DNA from: Gonocerus acuteangulatus
Lineage: Eukaryota; Arthropoda; Insecta; Hemiptera; Coreidae
NCBI GenBank assembly: GCA_946811695.1
Contig: OX328123.1
Location: 121,671,118-121,735,117, forward strand
Length of the DNA: 64,000 nucleotides
Direction of reading: 5' to 3'
The notes beneath the pieces were generated by a model. The model worked only from the letters and a program-made list of their open reading frames with translations, was not told where the DNA came from and ran no database searches. This document shows positions 31,721 through 42,539 of the stretch, in pieces (position 1 is the stretch's first letter; each line of letters opens with the position of its first letter). A program made the translations under genes and the position numbers.

Positions 31721-34429
31721 TTACACAATTTCTTGCAATAAGTTGTCTCGTGGCCAATGGCGGCGGAGGCGGCGAGGAGGATTATCAGGAATAACATTGG
31801 AAGAAAGGGATCTGCCAAGAGGATTGGGGTGGGCTGGGAGTTTAGAGAAAAAGGTCAGGAAACGGGATTTGGCTAAATCATGGACAAAGGGTATATCAGT
31901 GTCTCGGTGGATGGTTAGGTTTGAAACGTAGAAAGGAGCGTTAAGGATTTTACGGAGGACTTTGGATTGAAAACGTTGGATAATGTTTATATTTGATGGC
32001 TTAGCTGATCCCCATAGTTCTATCCCGTATGTCCATATCGGTCTTATTATAGTCTTGTATATTGTCAGTTTGTTTTTTGTGTAAAGTTTCGATTTAGGTC
32101 CAATAAGTCGTCGGAGAAGTCCAAAGCGTTTGTTCAGTTCTTGTCTCTTGTGTTTTATGTGTGTTTTCCAGGTAAGTCGCTTGTCGAGGTGGAACCCTAA
32201 ATATCGAACCTCGTTGGATTGGGGTATTGGGATATTGTGGATTTTTACGGAAGGGCACTCAGCTCGTCGCAGGGTGATGGTTACATGTGTACATTTCTCT
32301 GGGTTCATTTGAATCCTCCATTTGTTGACCCATTTCTCGACGCCATTGAGGTAGGTTTGCAGTTTTTCAGATGCCAATTTAGGATCGGGAGAGGAAATAA
32401 GGAAGGCAGTGTCATCGGCAAATGTACACGTGACAATATCTGGGGTTGTTGGGATATCTGAAGTAAATATAGAATAAAGGAGAGGAGCTAGGATACTACC
32501 TTGGGGGACACCTGCTTTAATGGTTCGAGGAGTGGAAATTGAAGAGCCGTATTTAATGTGGAAGGTACGATTTTCAAGATATGATTTTAGGATCAGATAG
32601 AAATGGAAAGGAAGGAATGTTTTGAGTTTGTAAAGAAGTCCGGGATGCCACACTCGATCAAAGGCCTGAGCCACGTCAAGAAAGACACCGGAACACAAGC
32701 ACTTTTGCTCGAGTGTGGAGGAAATAGTGTCAACTACACGGAAGACTTGTTGGGTAGTGGAATGCTGGGTACGGAAGCCAAACTGGTGATCAGGAATTTT
32801 ATGGTTTGAGTTTACTATGGGTAGGAGTCTTCTATACAGGAGTTTTTCGAATACTTTTGAAATTATTGGGAGAAGGCTAATAGGACGATAGGAACTGGCA
32901 AGTGTTGGAGTTTTAAGGGGTTTGGGAATAAGGATTACTTCGGAATGTTTCCAGGATGTGGGAAATCGAGTAGTACGGAGGATGCTATTAAATATTAAGG
33001 TAAGGAACATCAGGGTTTTGTGTGGCAGGTGTCGGAGGATATTGGCAGTTATTAGATCGGGACCTGGAGATTTCTTACGAGGGAGATGGTGAATTGTATA
33101 TTTGACATCTGCAGGACTGATGGATTTAGGTGGTTCCGAAAGAGGAAGGGGTTCATCAAGAGAGTTCAGGATTTCAGTTGTGAGTGTGGGATTACCTTCA
33201 GGATTGGGAGTGAAAACGGATTGGAGATGGTCGGCAAATAATGTTGCTTTTTCCTCGTCACTTCGTGCCCAGGAACCATTCTCTTGGCGTAAAGGAGATG
33301 AGGTAGGTTGGAATTTTAAGATATGCTTTGTTGCTTGCCATAGGGAGTTGTCACTGGTGGTGAGGGAGGAAAGGTAAGTGTCGTAATTGTCAGTTCGATG
33401 GTTTTTAAGTTCGTCTTTTAGCCGTCTCGTTAGGTTGTTGAATAAGGTTTTATCGGAAGGGTATCGGGATCTCTGCCATTGGGCTCGTGCTCTGCGTTTT
33501 GCTGACAAGAGTTCAAGGATTCGGGGAGGGAGTTTTGAATGTTGAGGAGAGGGTACTGGTTTCCGTTGCTTGCTTGCAACTTTCATGCTGAACTGTATGG
33601 CCTGCGTAACTATTTCTGCAGCTCTGTCCACGTCCTGTTGTGTTTTCAGAGCTACTTTCAGATCAATAAAACAGTCTACTGTCGATCGAAACAATGGCCA
33701 GTCCACAGGTCCAGGTGTAAGAGTAGGTTTAGGAGGAAGGGGGATCGGAGAGGAACTAAGGGTGAGAAGGAGAGGAGAGTGGTCCGAGGAAAGGTCATCT
33801 AGAGTTTTCACCGAAGAGTAAATGCCTCCTAGGCCAGAAGAGACGAAGAAGTCAACAATATCGGGGACTCTGTTTAGGTCGGAAGGCCAGTAGGTAGGAT
33901 TAGGTTGGGAAAGAAAAAGGTAGTTTTCGGAGTGTATGACATCGTTTAGCACACGGCCTCTGGAGTTGGTAGTTCTGCTTCCCCATTGAATATGCTTCGC
34001 ATTGTAGTCTCCCCCTGCGACGAAGTGAGGGCCTAAGGAACGGAAGATGGTGAGAAAATCTGGATGATAAATTGTTTTATTAGGGGGACAATAGACAGAA
34101 GCAAAGATAATGGGATGAGGGTGCATTTTGACTGATACGGATGTAAGTTGGTATGATTCACTTGAGAGGGTCAAGTGAAGGTGGTGGGATAACGAGGATT
34201 TTATTAGAATAGCTGTTCCACCGTGTCCTGTCATGTCTGGGTGATCTGTTCTATATGTCCTGTATCCTGGTGTGGTATATGTGAGTTGTGGACGTAGGTG
34301 TGTCTCTGTTAATAGTACAATGTCAACTTGTTTGTCAGTTAGTAGAAGTTCGAGTTCATGTTTTCGGGATAGTAAGCCATTAGAATTCCAGAGGAGGATG
34401 GAGAGGGATTGACAGTTGGAGGGGATCAT
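31721..34429 (-). CDS. ORF2: AP-like endonuclease plus reverse transcriptase
   Basis: This 902-residue polyprotein nicks target DNA and copies the element RNA at the nick (target-primed reverse transcription). The endonuclease occupies roughly residues 10-225. Visible motifs are WNSNG (14-18), the catalytic Glu in TETHL (Glu42), GDYNAKH (140-146) and SDHSP (215-219). The reverse transcriptase lies at about 450-720: KSPGPD, YRPISLLP, FLDVAQAFD with Asp585, GVPQGSILAPLLY, and FADD with Asp672 and Asp673. A C-terminal Jockey-type tail (LTIYKTIIRPIWTYG) follows, with no zinc knuckle and no RNase H. There are no internal stops and the length fits Jockey-clade ORF2. The start ATG overlaps the ORF1 stop as ATGA, suggesting coupled termination-reinitiation. 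The plus-strand frames beneath it are shadows. Confidence 0.93.
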   Translation of the reverse strand: MIPSNCQSLSILLWNSNGLLSRKHELELLLTDKQVDIVLLTETHLRPQLTYTTPGYRTYRTDHPDMTGHGGTAILIKSSLSHHLHLTLSSESYQLTSVSVKMHPHPIIFASVYCPPNKTIYHPDFLTIFRSLGPHFVAGGDYNAKHIQWGSRTTNSRGRVLNDVIHSENYLFLSQPNPTYWPSDLNRVPDIVDFFVSSGLGGIYSSVKTLDDLSSDHSPLLLTLSSSPIPLPPKPTLTPGPVDWPLFRSTVDCFIDLKVALKTQQDVDRAAEIVTQAIQFSMKVASKQRKPVPSPQHSKLPPRILELLSAKRRARAQWQRSRYPSDKTLFNNLTRRLKDELKNHRTDNYDTYLSSLTTSDNSLWQATKHILKFQPTSSPLRQENGSWARSDEEKATLFADHLQSVFTPNPEGNPTLTTEILNSLDEPLPLSEPPKSISPADVKYTIHHLPRKKSPGPDLITANILRHLPHKTLMFLTLIFNSILRTTRFPTSWKHSEVILIPKPLKTPTLASSYRPISLLPIISKVFEKLLYRRLLPIVNSNHKIPDHQFGFRTQHSTTQQVFRVVDTISSTLEQKCLCSGVFLDVAQAFDRVWHPGLLYKLKTFLPFHFYLILKSYLENRTFHIKYGSSISTPRTIKAGVPQGSILAPLLYSIFTSDIPTTPDIVTCTFADDTAFLISSPDPKLASEKLQTYLNGVEKWVNKWRIQMNPEKCTHVTITLRRAECPSVKIHNIPIPQSNEVRYLGFHLDKRLTWKTHIKHKRQELNKRFGLLRRLIGPKSKLYTKNKLTIYKTIIRPIWTYGIELWGSAKPSNINIIQRFQSKVLRKILNAPFYVSNLTIHRDTDIPFVHDLAKSRFLTFFSKLPAHPNPLGRSLSSNVIPDNPPRRLRRHWPRDNLLQEIV

Positions 34430-34587
34430 TTTAGGAGCTTAGGAAGGCATTGTTGCATAAACGTGGTCAGTAGGGAAATTAAAGGTGTGATAAGTGATTC
34501 AAGTCTATCGAAGAAGGACTGAAAGAGTGCGTTGGGATCAAAGGGTTGGGAGTGTTGTAGAGGTACAGGCTTAGTGGTATGGGGAGG
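34426..34587 (-). pseudogene. C-terminal remnant of ORF1 (Gag-like)
   Basis: In the frame whose TGA overlaps the ORF2 ATG, 53 codons are open from the 5' truncation point. They encode a segment with PFDPNALFQSFFDRLES and ending CLPKLLK. Jockey ORF1 proteins bind the element RNA. Only the tail survives, and the zinc knuckles expected further upstream are lost. Confidence 0.8.
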
Positions 34588-34601
34588 TAACATCGGATTT
34601 T

Positions 34602-35403
34602 AAAGTTGCGTTCATAATTGTTAGCGATAGATACCAACACCAGACATGAAATAATAAGACAATGTGATTATAATACAATTTTTTTAAATAATAAAATTAA
34701 ATGAAAAAATAGGTACAGCATTATATTTAAATCGTGAAATTATTACAAAATAAGAAGGTTAAATAGGGACACAAAATGAATGAGACACTCGGCTTGCTCG
34801 CTAACTTGGCCTCTTCTCACTCGATCTTCCTCATTTCATTTGGAGTGAGTGTGAGTAAGTAGTGTAATATATTTTTTTTTTTTTTAACTGGGTTTTTCAA
34901 AATGTCTTGCGACCGCGTAAAATCTTACGGAGGATCGGATCCGGCACGCGCGCGGGCCAGTTTTGTCCACATATGATCAACACAAAATCAATATCGGGAA
35001 GAAGTTTATTTCGAATAACGATTTTAATCGATGGATTTTTTTTTATTGTAATATGAATGATATTGAAGCCCACAAATGATAGCGATCAAGAACTGAAATG
35101 ATGCCTCTTATGACTCTGTCATAGAAGTCGCAAGTGGAGAAGTATAGTGGTGGCCTAGACTGGTGGAAACTCACCCATCTCTGGCGCACTCAAGGAAGCA
35201 GTCGTCGAAACGCAACTCCTGAGTAAGTTCGAAACCACTCGATAAATTCACTCTCTATCAAAAATATTTTTATGGTTAGGATATTTTTCTTCACAATACT
35301 ATGAATTTTTCTCCTTGCCGAAAATATCCTATGAATATTTACTGTGACCATTCTATTATTAAAATAATAAAATATCCTTAATGATCCTAAACGCCTTGAT
35401 AGG
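34602..35403. other. Unassigned DNA
   Basis: No gene is recognised. A G+C-rich patch with CACGCGCGCGGG lies near 34945-34960. Confidence 0.4.
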
Positions 35404-36001
35404 TAGGCTTGCCATACGTCCCGGTATTTTGCTCTTGTCCCGGTGTCCCGACCGGTTCTAACAATGTCCCGGAATCGGCTGTAAGATTTAAAAAGTTATG
35501 AATTTATGTTTTTTATAGAATCGGATACTTTTCTACAATCAACATTTTTGACTTCTGCGCACAGTTCCAAAGAAGTGAATGAAGTATTCTACCAGTAATC
35601 TGAGCAAACGCTGAACACTTATTGCTCAACGTTGCCAGTGGCCTGCCCCTCTTCTTTGGCTGGGCCATTTTTTTTAAGTAAGTTAAATAGCAAAAATTCC
35701 TAACATGGGTAGACTAAGGGTGCGTTTACACTAGGATAGTTATTGCAGGATATTTATATCAGAGAGAAATTCTGACTAATGTAAACCATGAACAATTTCT
35801 GTCTGATATATATATTTCTATCACGAGCTATAAGTGTCGACACTTCTATATCGTCAGGTGTAAACACTGATTATAGAGAGAAGAATAAATGTCAGGGAGA
35901 AATATCTTGGTTTCTAGCTGTATTTTCGACACTTCTATACCAACGGATGTAAATACTGATTATTTTCTAGTTGCAACAGAAGATTTGATTTATCGCTGGA
36001 G

Positions 36002-36253
36002 TTTAAACAGTTCGTCTACTTTCCTCTTGCAATATGGGAGATAAAAAAAGACTGGTTAAAAGTTGAAGTTAATGAACTAATCAATATATACCAAAGCAAA
36101 CCGGAGCTGTGGGACTTTAAGCGTATTACTTATAAAGACAAAAAAAAACAAAAAAAAAAAAAAAATCATGCTTTAACGGAAATGGTCGAATCATTCAGCA
36201 CAACATTTGTGAAATATATCAAGTGTACAGTTTCAAAACATAGTTCATATTAA
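36002..36253 (+). pseudogene. MADF-domain (Myb/SANT-like) protein remnant of the Harbinger element
   Basis: The frame from about 36002 to the TAA at 36251 encodes DWLKVEVNELINIYQSKP, then ELWDFKRITYKDK, a Lys-rich tract, and HALTEMVESF. This matches the MADF pattern (LI..Y...P.LWD.....YKD) and its second helix. MADF-type proteins are accessory DNA-binding partners of Harbinger transposases. There is no initiating ATG in place, and the A-rich stretch 36139-36165 has probably expanded, so I call it a pseudogene. Confidence 0.65.
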
Positions 36254-36289
36254 TAAAATTTCATAATATAAAATGGTATTTCATCAAGT

Positions 36290-36547
36290 AAATACCTACT
36301 CACCAGATCCTAAAAATCGCAAAGCTGAAGCTATTCATTTTGTTACACTAATAGCCTTTCTGAATTTTGTATCTTGCTTTGATATAAGACGACCTATTTT
36401 ACAAGCAAGGTTTTCGAAATCTGCTCGTTTCATTCTTAAAAAAATCGAAAACAGTGCTGGATCCTGGATACAGAGCTCAGCCATTAATTGACTGAAGAAA
36501 CCTAATTTTTCCCGTCTCAAAATCCATTCTCGAACCCATGCAGAACG
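36290..36547 (-). pseudogene. Harbinger transposase N-terminal remnant
   Basis: The minus frame reads WVREWILRREKLGFF, then DPALFSIFLRMKRADFENL, then GRLISKQDTKFRKAISVTK. This is the conserved region before the DDE domain in PIF/Harbinger transposases (HARBI1-like). After a frameshift near 36334 it continues as IASALRFLGSGE and is then lost. No start codon is seen (an A run abuts the left edge), and the catalytic DDE region is deleted. Confidence 0.8.
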
Positions 36548-36978
36548 TTTTTTTTTTTTTTTATTTCCAACATGTAATAATTACATAGGCCGCGATTTTG
36601 CGTTTCGATACTTTCTTCATTGTTAGTTAGCAGAATTGACTACACAGGACATATATAGGAACGGGCCGTACATTTATCGCAAATCTAGAACTGTCGTATA
36701 CATATCCATGATATAAATGTCTAGCTATTTCTGTCCGTATGTAAACTTGCAAGAGAATATCTATCCTCTTATACATATATATCCTGCAATAACTATCAAG
36801 TGTAAACCCACCATAACAATTCCAGATTCCCCACTCCCTCTACTTGCGAGGTTTCAAAAAAAGCTTAAAACTCACCATTTTGCTTCTAATTATTCCTATT
36901 CCATACCCCCCCCCCACCAGTATACGCATCTCATCCTAATGTGTCCCTGTTTCACTCGCCAAAAATATTGCAAGCCTA

Positions 36979-37235
36979 TTATAGGAGATGCTGACAGAGC
37001 AGGGGTGCGGTAGGTAGGAAGAACCGGTAAAACGAACAGTGCATGTTCCCATCTCGATGGTGGTCATACCTTTATCGGCGCCAAAACACCGTGAAGACAG
37101 GGTCCATCGTTCGCTGAACCCCTTCATTGTCATCCCCACTACCTAGTCTTCTTCGACATTTTACAGCACGTTTCGTCTTATCAAAAACCTTTCTGACTCA
37201 TTCCTAGAAAAGCACTTATTTTTTTTTTCAAGGAC

Positions 37236-37268
<33 letters not shown>

Positions 37269-37789
37269 AGTTGGGTGTTGAGAGGGACACGCCCATGTTT
37301 TACACATGGGTATGTTGCTAATTGTGCTACCAGGCTACGTATCCCACCATAACAGGTCAATAATTCTAATGGAGTGATATTTTCCGCCGCCAGACTGTCT
37401 GAAGCTTGGCGCACATTGGCTACATTATACGTACTTTCAAACCGAGATATGAAGCCCGACAACGTAATCGTTATCGTCAACGAACCCAAGTCCGTAACGC
37501 AGGAGCTCCATAAGTAAGCACAATCCTCAGAAGGTAAGTAGTATACACTCCATAAGTTAATAATTTGCGTAAAATAGCATATATACATAAATAAATAAAC
37601 ATGAATAGTTTTGGTAGTTTATATTTTTCATTAGCTGGTGGCTTAATTAATAAGTATTAAATTAATTTTCTTCCTGTGTGTTGTATATGCAAGGTACTAT
37701 CTATACTTAATAATCAGAAAAACTTGTCATTTTACATTATTCATCTTAAAGAATAATAAAAGCACCCACATATAAACAGAGAACATCCC
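36979..37789. other. Unassigned DNA with long T run
   Basis: A T run at about 37239-37267 follows TTCAAGGACG. The sequence to its right could be a minus-strand A-tailed retroposon, but no head is recognised. The 135-codon minus frame (37181-37588) translates the T run as poly-Lys and is not supported as a gene. Confidence 0.35.
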
Positions 37790-38170
37790 ATAATCATAAC
37801 AACGGAGAAACCGGATACAGCGCTCCTAGTGGTAGAAGTAACAACCAAAACGGTTTGACGGCTTAATTATATTTGAATACAATAATGATTAGACTTCTTC
37901 TTCTAATGAACCGATTTAGTTAATTTTTTTTTAAACGCACTTTTCTCTTTAGGTATCCAAAACAAATGCAGCGTTTCGTTACAATGTAAGACAAATTACG
38001 ACCGATCTGACCGATTTAGTTATTATTTACAAGACATCTTTCTCTTCAGATGCCCAAGGCATTTACTTAGTTTTGTTGTAATATAACAAATATAGGTCGT
38101 TATTAGAAAATTAGGAATTTGCGTTCGGAGTAAACCCAAACCTCTAGATGGACCGATTTTGTGGACACAC
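37790..38170 (-). repeat. Diverged HINE-B fragment
   Basis: The complement contains CGCTCC-type and CTAGTGGTAGAA blocks and twice the AACTAAATCGGT block, in the order seen in the HINE-B copies at 44.6 and 58.2 kb. Both ends are eroded. Confidence 0.55.
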
Positions 38171-39489
38171 ACACACATGTATATTTGATTTCGTTAAAAA
38201 TTCCTTTATGAGTAACACCTGAATAGCTACAATCCTTCAGAAAGTGCTAGAAAGGAGATTAGGGGATGAAATAAGCGAATTTCAAAAAACAAGTCCTTAA
38301 AGTAAAGATACTTCCTGAAGTTCAACATATAAATAAGAGTCAATACTAAAACAGAAGAATCATAGAAAATATCAAGAGGAACGGAGTCAATGAACCCTCC
38401 GAGAAGTTCGAGAGAAATTGGGACGTCTGACCGCTTCTGAGTGAAGAATGAAGCCGAGGCCTTCGGTGTAGGCAAGCCCGCAATGCTTTCATTCCCTTAA
38501 ATAATTACTTGCAAATTTTTTTTTATTTTCCTTCCAACATTTTTTCTCCTGTTCTCTACATCCTAAGGGGACCGGAAACATCAATACCTGTAGCCGACGT
38601 AACGGAACTTCCTACCCTTATCAGGACTTTTACAACTCGTAAACGTTTTTACACGCCTTTATAATTCCCATTAATAAAGCTTCTGCTAATTGAGTGAACT
38701 ACATTCTGAAACCGATTCATAACATTTCCCTTTATCATATACTACTGCTCAAAGCTCATAAAACCACCACACAAAAACTACTGTGTTGTCTGGAACGCTC
38801 GAGGAAATTTTGAAAATAACATTTTATCTCAATTCTTTTAACTTATAATAAATAAAGTGGCTATCTTTTGTGTGTTTGTGTGTGACAGAGAGTGCACGCG
38901 CGTGTCTTTATACATATACATATATGTTTATGGCTGAGGACAAAAATCGCGAAAAAACTCTGATTCATTGATAAAAACAGAAGTGCGTTATTGGACGTCC
39001 AGAAAGTATCTTTTAATAATGGTTCTAGTGAATTAAATTACTGTTTTTTAAAGGACATTTTATCTTTTTTATGTCGGCATAATTCGAATTTAATTATCTT
39101 GAATAGTTTTTCAGCAATCCTTTCTTGTTCATTAAAAAACATGACTACGTTAAAAAACAGAAAATTGGACATAGCTCCTTTTCCTTCCGGAATCGGACCA
39201 TGCTTCGAATGAAAGTTTTTGTAGGAAATTATGTCTACAATCGCCTCCTAGATTTTGGCTACTTAGACCTGAATCACCCTGTATAAATATAAACATATCA
39301 CATCCTCAAGGTATAAATAGCATCGAATCTTTAATTATTGACTGAGCCGGGGTTGGGGGAAGGTTTGGCCCCATGGGCCGTCTGTAATTTTTAATGATGT
39401 GGCCGGAAATATTTTTGGTTATAAACTCCTGAAAAGGTGTCAGAAAGGTTTGAAATGTATAGAGCATTGAATAAAGGATTTGGTGTGTC
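38171..39489. other. Unassigned DNA
   Basis: No gene is recognised. GAATCACCCTGTATA at about 39272-39286 resembles the end of a TIR element (TATACAGGGTGATTC), but I find no partner end. Confidence 0.35.
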
Positions 39490-39626
39490 TTAGCGCGGTT
39501 CCTCCCTCCCTCAATAGGGAGAGACCCGCTTTCGGGACAGAAAAGTTTCATTTCAGAACCCTTAGAGAACGAAAATAACGGCGATTCAAAATTGTATATA
39601 TGTATGTGTGTGTATATATATATATA

Positions 39627-39680
<54 letters not shown>
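39490..39680 (+). mobile_element. HINE-A 5' fragment with (TA)n
   Basis: It starts TTAGCGCGGTTCC with the CTCCCT / AGGGAG hairpin, then the GAAAATAACGGCGATTCAAA block and (TA)n to about 39679. Sequence beyond the microsatellite is unrelated, so the 3' part is lost. Confidence 0.7.
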
Positions 39681-39681
<1 letters not shown>

Positions 39682-40139
39682 TAGGAATGAGGCGTAAAGT
39701 ACGGAAGTTGCGTGACGGAAGTTTTAGTCTAAATGTCGTTAGGCTAGTTTAAGATATTTAGACACCAAAAGTGTAAAGATATTTGCTTAATGTTTGTTCC
39801 AGGTAGAATAGTTTTTCTAATATTCCAATTTTGCTTATCTTTAAAACAAGCCTTATTAATTGTGTTCGATGAATACTGAGTTTCGTGGCAAGGAAGCAAA
39901 AAGACCAATATGGGCAAAATAATTAGTTTGTTCCGGAGTAAGCAAACACTCCTTTTAGATAGAAACAGAAAGAAGAAAAAGTTCAAAATTTCAACACGTA
40001 TTTTATTTTTTTAAAATACCTGTGGAAATATTGGACTTTTTCTTCTTTCTGAACATCAATAACCACCATCCAGGAATTCCTACAACACTCCTCTTAGATA
40101 GTGCATAAAATAAAATATATTTTACGCATTGTATGAATA
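39681..40139. other. Unassigned DNA with a fold-back
   Basis: GAAAGAAGAAAAAGTTC at about 39968 and GGACTTTTTCTTCTTTC at about 40033 can pair as a hairpin. A related block occurs at about 2030-2060. Confidence 0.45.
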
Positions 40140-40151
40140 TTATATAGTAAA

Positions 40152-40396
40152 CTAGCTGTTACCCGCCGTGCCGATGCTACACCTACTTTCTGCAAATAGA
40201 AGAGCCTAAAAAAATTAGAAACCAAAAGAGTATTATTAAAATCTAATAACACGAACATGTAACTGTTTCGAACCCGTGACCTCCCAACTTTGAGTCCTAG
40301 ACGACTTTGACCTAACCTATAACACCCCCCCGTATCAAGACATACGTGTATGCCAAGTTTGGTGAAAATCGGTCTAACGGAGTGGATTTTTATTAG

Positions 40397-40440
<44 letters not shown>

Positions 40441-41145
40441 CATACAGACTGCAGCTGGTAGAGGTTTTTGACCTAGCTTACGGCACTCTCCAGATTAGGA
40501 TCTACCTGTGTACCGAGTTTAGTCAAAATCGGACGAACGGCGTGGATTTGTATGAGGTAGAAACTTACTGACAGACAGCTGGTAGACGTTTTTGACTTAG
40601 CCTACGACACTCCCCAGATTAAGATCTACATGTGTACCGAGTTTAGTCGATATCGGACGAACGGTGTGGATTTGTATAAGGGACAAACATAATCGAACGA
40701 ACGGTGTGGATTTGTATAAGGGACAAACATACAGACAGACAGTTATAAGACGTTTTTGACTTAGCCTAAGACACTCCCCAGATTAAGATCTACATGTGTA
40801 CTGAGTTTAGTCGAAATCGGACGAACGGTGTGGATTTGTACAAGGGACGAACATACAGACAGACAGTTATAAGACGTTTTTGACTTAGCCTAAGACACTC
40901 CCCAGATTAAGATCTATATGAGTACCGAGTTTAGTCAAAATCGAACGAACGGTGTGGATTTTTATAAGGGACAAACATACATACAGACAGACAGCTGGTA
41001 GATTTTTTTGACCTAGCCTAGGAGATTTCCCGAATGAAGACCTACCTGTCTGCCAAGTTTGGTCCAAATCGGTCAAAGGGGGTGGATATGTATAAGGAAC
41101 AAACAAACAGACAAACAGAAAAACAGACAGACACGTGATTTTTAT
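40152..41145 (+). repeat. Family C repeat with GACA-rich tandem monomers
   Basis: It starts CTAGCTGTTACCCGCCGTG and ends CACGTGATTTTTATT. TTATATAGTAAA occurs at both edges (40140-40151 and 41146-41157), either a target duplication or a family-specific end. The interior consists of monomers of about 120 bp containing CAAAATCGGTC-like, GTGTGGATTTGTATAAGG, ACAGACAGACAG and TAGCCTACGACACTCCC blocks, plus a 40-base A run (40398-40438). The same monomers form the array at 52.7-55.2 kb. The superfamily is not assigned. Confidence 0.65.
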
Positions 41146-41157
41146 TTATATAGTAAA

Positions 41158-42044
41158 TTACATTACAAAATTACGCCAACAAGACACATAAAGCAGATAG
41201 CATCGACTAATGGGTTTCAAATAATAAAAAAAAAAAATTAGAAACAAACACACTATTAGCAAGAGAACTCCTCATAAAATTTCCCTTTATCATTTTAACA
41301 AAAAGTATATACTAAGAAGAAAGGAATACTAAGAGAAAGAAAAGAATGAGAGAATAGAGAAGAGGGAAATAATAAAATTGAAGAGAGAAGCGATTTCAAT
41401 TTAAACTCACCCTTTTCTTTTCTTAACAAGATATACCCTAGAGGCCTTAGAGGGCCCATTTACTGGAATTGTACCAACAGTAATACCCTTTCCTCTCAGC
41501 CAACTATTTTCAATATAAAATGACTCTTTAGGGCAATGTTAAATAATTAATATAGTGCCCAAAGTATATTACGTTAATATTATTAAGGTTAATCCAAATT
41601 AATTGTCACGGAATGAAATGTAAACGTGATGAACTGTGTTTAAATAAATATATTTATATATATCGTCCTTACCATGTCAAACTATCGAATTTGAAAATCG
41701 GTACTTTTCAAGAGAGCAAGAAAAAGCTTTAATAATGGCTCAGCGCCTTTACAAAGGACAATTTTACACATTTTTTCTATTTATATTGTTAATAATTTAA
41801 TAAGTTATATTATGAAGAAACTGTTTACTGTTTTTTTAATTACCAAAAAAATCATATTCGTGGGTTTGCATCTTGGCGTTTTTAAGTGATTTTTCTTGTA
41901 TCGCCGTTTCAAATAGTCGAATGTGGTATTTTCGATAGTTTGGTGATTCCGAAAGAGTAACTGTATAAATAGTTTAGTATTAGGGATATCTACAAATCGA
42001 AGTAACGAATATACTCGTACCATTTTCGTTAGTTTGCCAATTCA
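41158..42044. other. Unassigned DNA
   Basis: No gene is recognised. The minus frame at 41805-42023 lacks any domain. Confidence 0.4.
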
Positions 42045-42302
42045 GTATTGATAGTGTGGCCAGTACTATGCTCCGGCCGCCTGATTTTATTCCTTTGCTG
42101 CTTCGACTGCTGGGGTCATTGGCACCAAGGTAATCATTAATAAATTAATTAAAGGCTGGGTTGGCCTAGGGACGGTCAGAGAGGCCGAATCAAGCCCATG
42201 AACGAAGACACTAGAAGATAAAAATCTTTAGTGCCTGCTCGGGATTTGAACTCAGGTCTTCCAGGATATTAGTTCAGTGCTCTACCACTTAGCAATCCTC
42301 GC

Positions 42303-42303
<1 letters not shown>
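42045..42303 (-). mobile_element. SINE2 copy, 3'-truncated
   Basis: The minus strand reads a GGCGAGG head, the CTAAGTGGTAGAGCACTG A-box region and a GAGTTCAAATCCC B box, then the body to GGCCACACTATC. A (TA)n tract directly abuts the head (42306-42360). Confidence 0.7.

Positions 42304-42305
<2 letters not shown>

Positions 42306-42360
<55 letters not shown>
42306..42360. repeat. (TA)n microsatellite
   Basis: A pure dinucleotide tract. Confidence 0.95.
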
Positions 42361-42362
<2 letters not shown>

Positions 42363-42539
42363 TCTTATAACCGTAGCCTTCAAAAGAAAAGTAAAACAAA
42401 TTAGATATAATTTTGTTTTAACCTCCAGAAAAAATATTGAATGTCTATGTAAATTTAATTATTTACGTATGTATATATATATTTACACGCACACACACAC
42501 ATATACTGAAAGCAAGTGATTAAATTTAATTAAAAGAGA

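Larger units (their letters stand above)
31509..34587 (-). mobile_element. Jockey-like non-LTR retrotransposon, 5'-truncated, ORF2 intact
   Basis: On the minus strand the insertion runs from the end of ORF1 through a complete ORF2, a 3' UTR of about 160 bp and an A tail of about 50 bases (T run 31505-31557 on the plus strand). A polyadenylation signal AATAAA (complement at 31573-31578) lies about 16 bases before the tail. The 5' end lies inside ORF1, so the promoter and most of ORF1 are missing. With an uninterrupted ORF2 and near-perfect TSDs the insertion looks young, but this copy is unlikely to be autonomous. Confidence 0.92.
31495..34601. repeat. Target-site duplications of the Jockey-like insertion
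   Basis: TAACATCGGATTTT occurs at 31495-31508 and 34588-34601. The inferred target read CGGATTTT/AAAG, which matches TTTT/AA nicking by APE-type endonucleases on the strand that primed reverse transcription. Confidence 0.9.
35718..36813. mobile_element. Decayed PIF/Harbinger transposon
   Basis: The 1,096-bp insertion has terminal inverted repeats (GGGTGCGTTTACACT and complement) and a TAA duplication (35715-35717 and 36814-36816). The family F copy at 15.17 kb shows the empty site with a single TAA. Inside are a plus-strand MADF-like reading frame and a minus-strand transposase N-terminal remnant, facing each other. A DNA-binding protein plus a DDE transposase is the standard two-gene content of this superfamily. 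The catalytic part of the transposase is gone, so the copy is dead. Confidence 0.85.
35404..36978. mobile_element. Family F TIR element, interrupted by a Harbinger transposon
   Basis: It starts TAGGCTTGCCATACGTCCCGG and ends with CAAGCCTA. The ends and interior match the uninterrupted copy at 14.84-15.33 kb, including the GTCCCGGTGTCCCG block and CTAATGTGTCCC near the right end. The flanks resemble each other (GATAGG / TATAGG), but the target duplication is not clean. Confidence 0.65.

Noticed and set aside
31701..33821. Several plus-strand frames over 31.7-33.8 kb
   Set aside because: Shadows of the minus-strand ORF2.
36273..36491. Plus-strand 72-codon frame
   Set aside because: It is antisense to the Harbinger transposase remnant, which has the recognisable protein pattern.
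37181..37588. 135-codon minus-strand gene
   Set aside because: It crosses a long T run (poly-Lys) and has no domain. It may be part of a retroposon.
39272..39286. TIR end of an element (TATACAGGGTGATTC)
   Set aside because: No inverted partner or duplication was found in the window.
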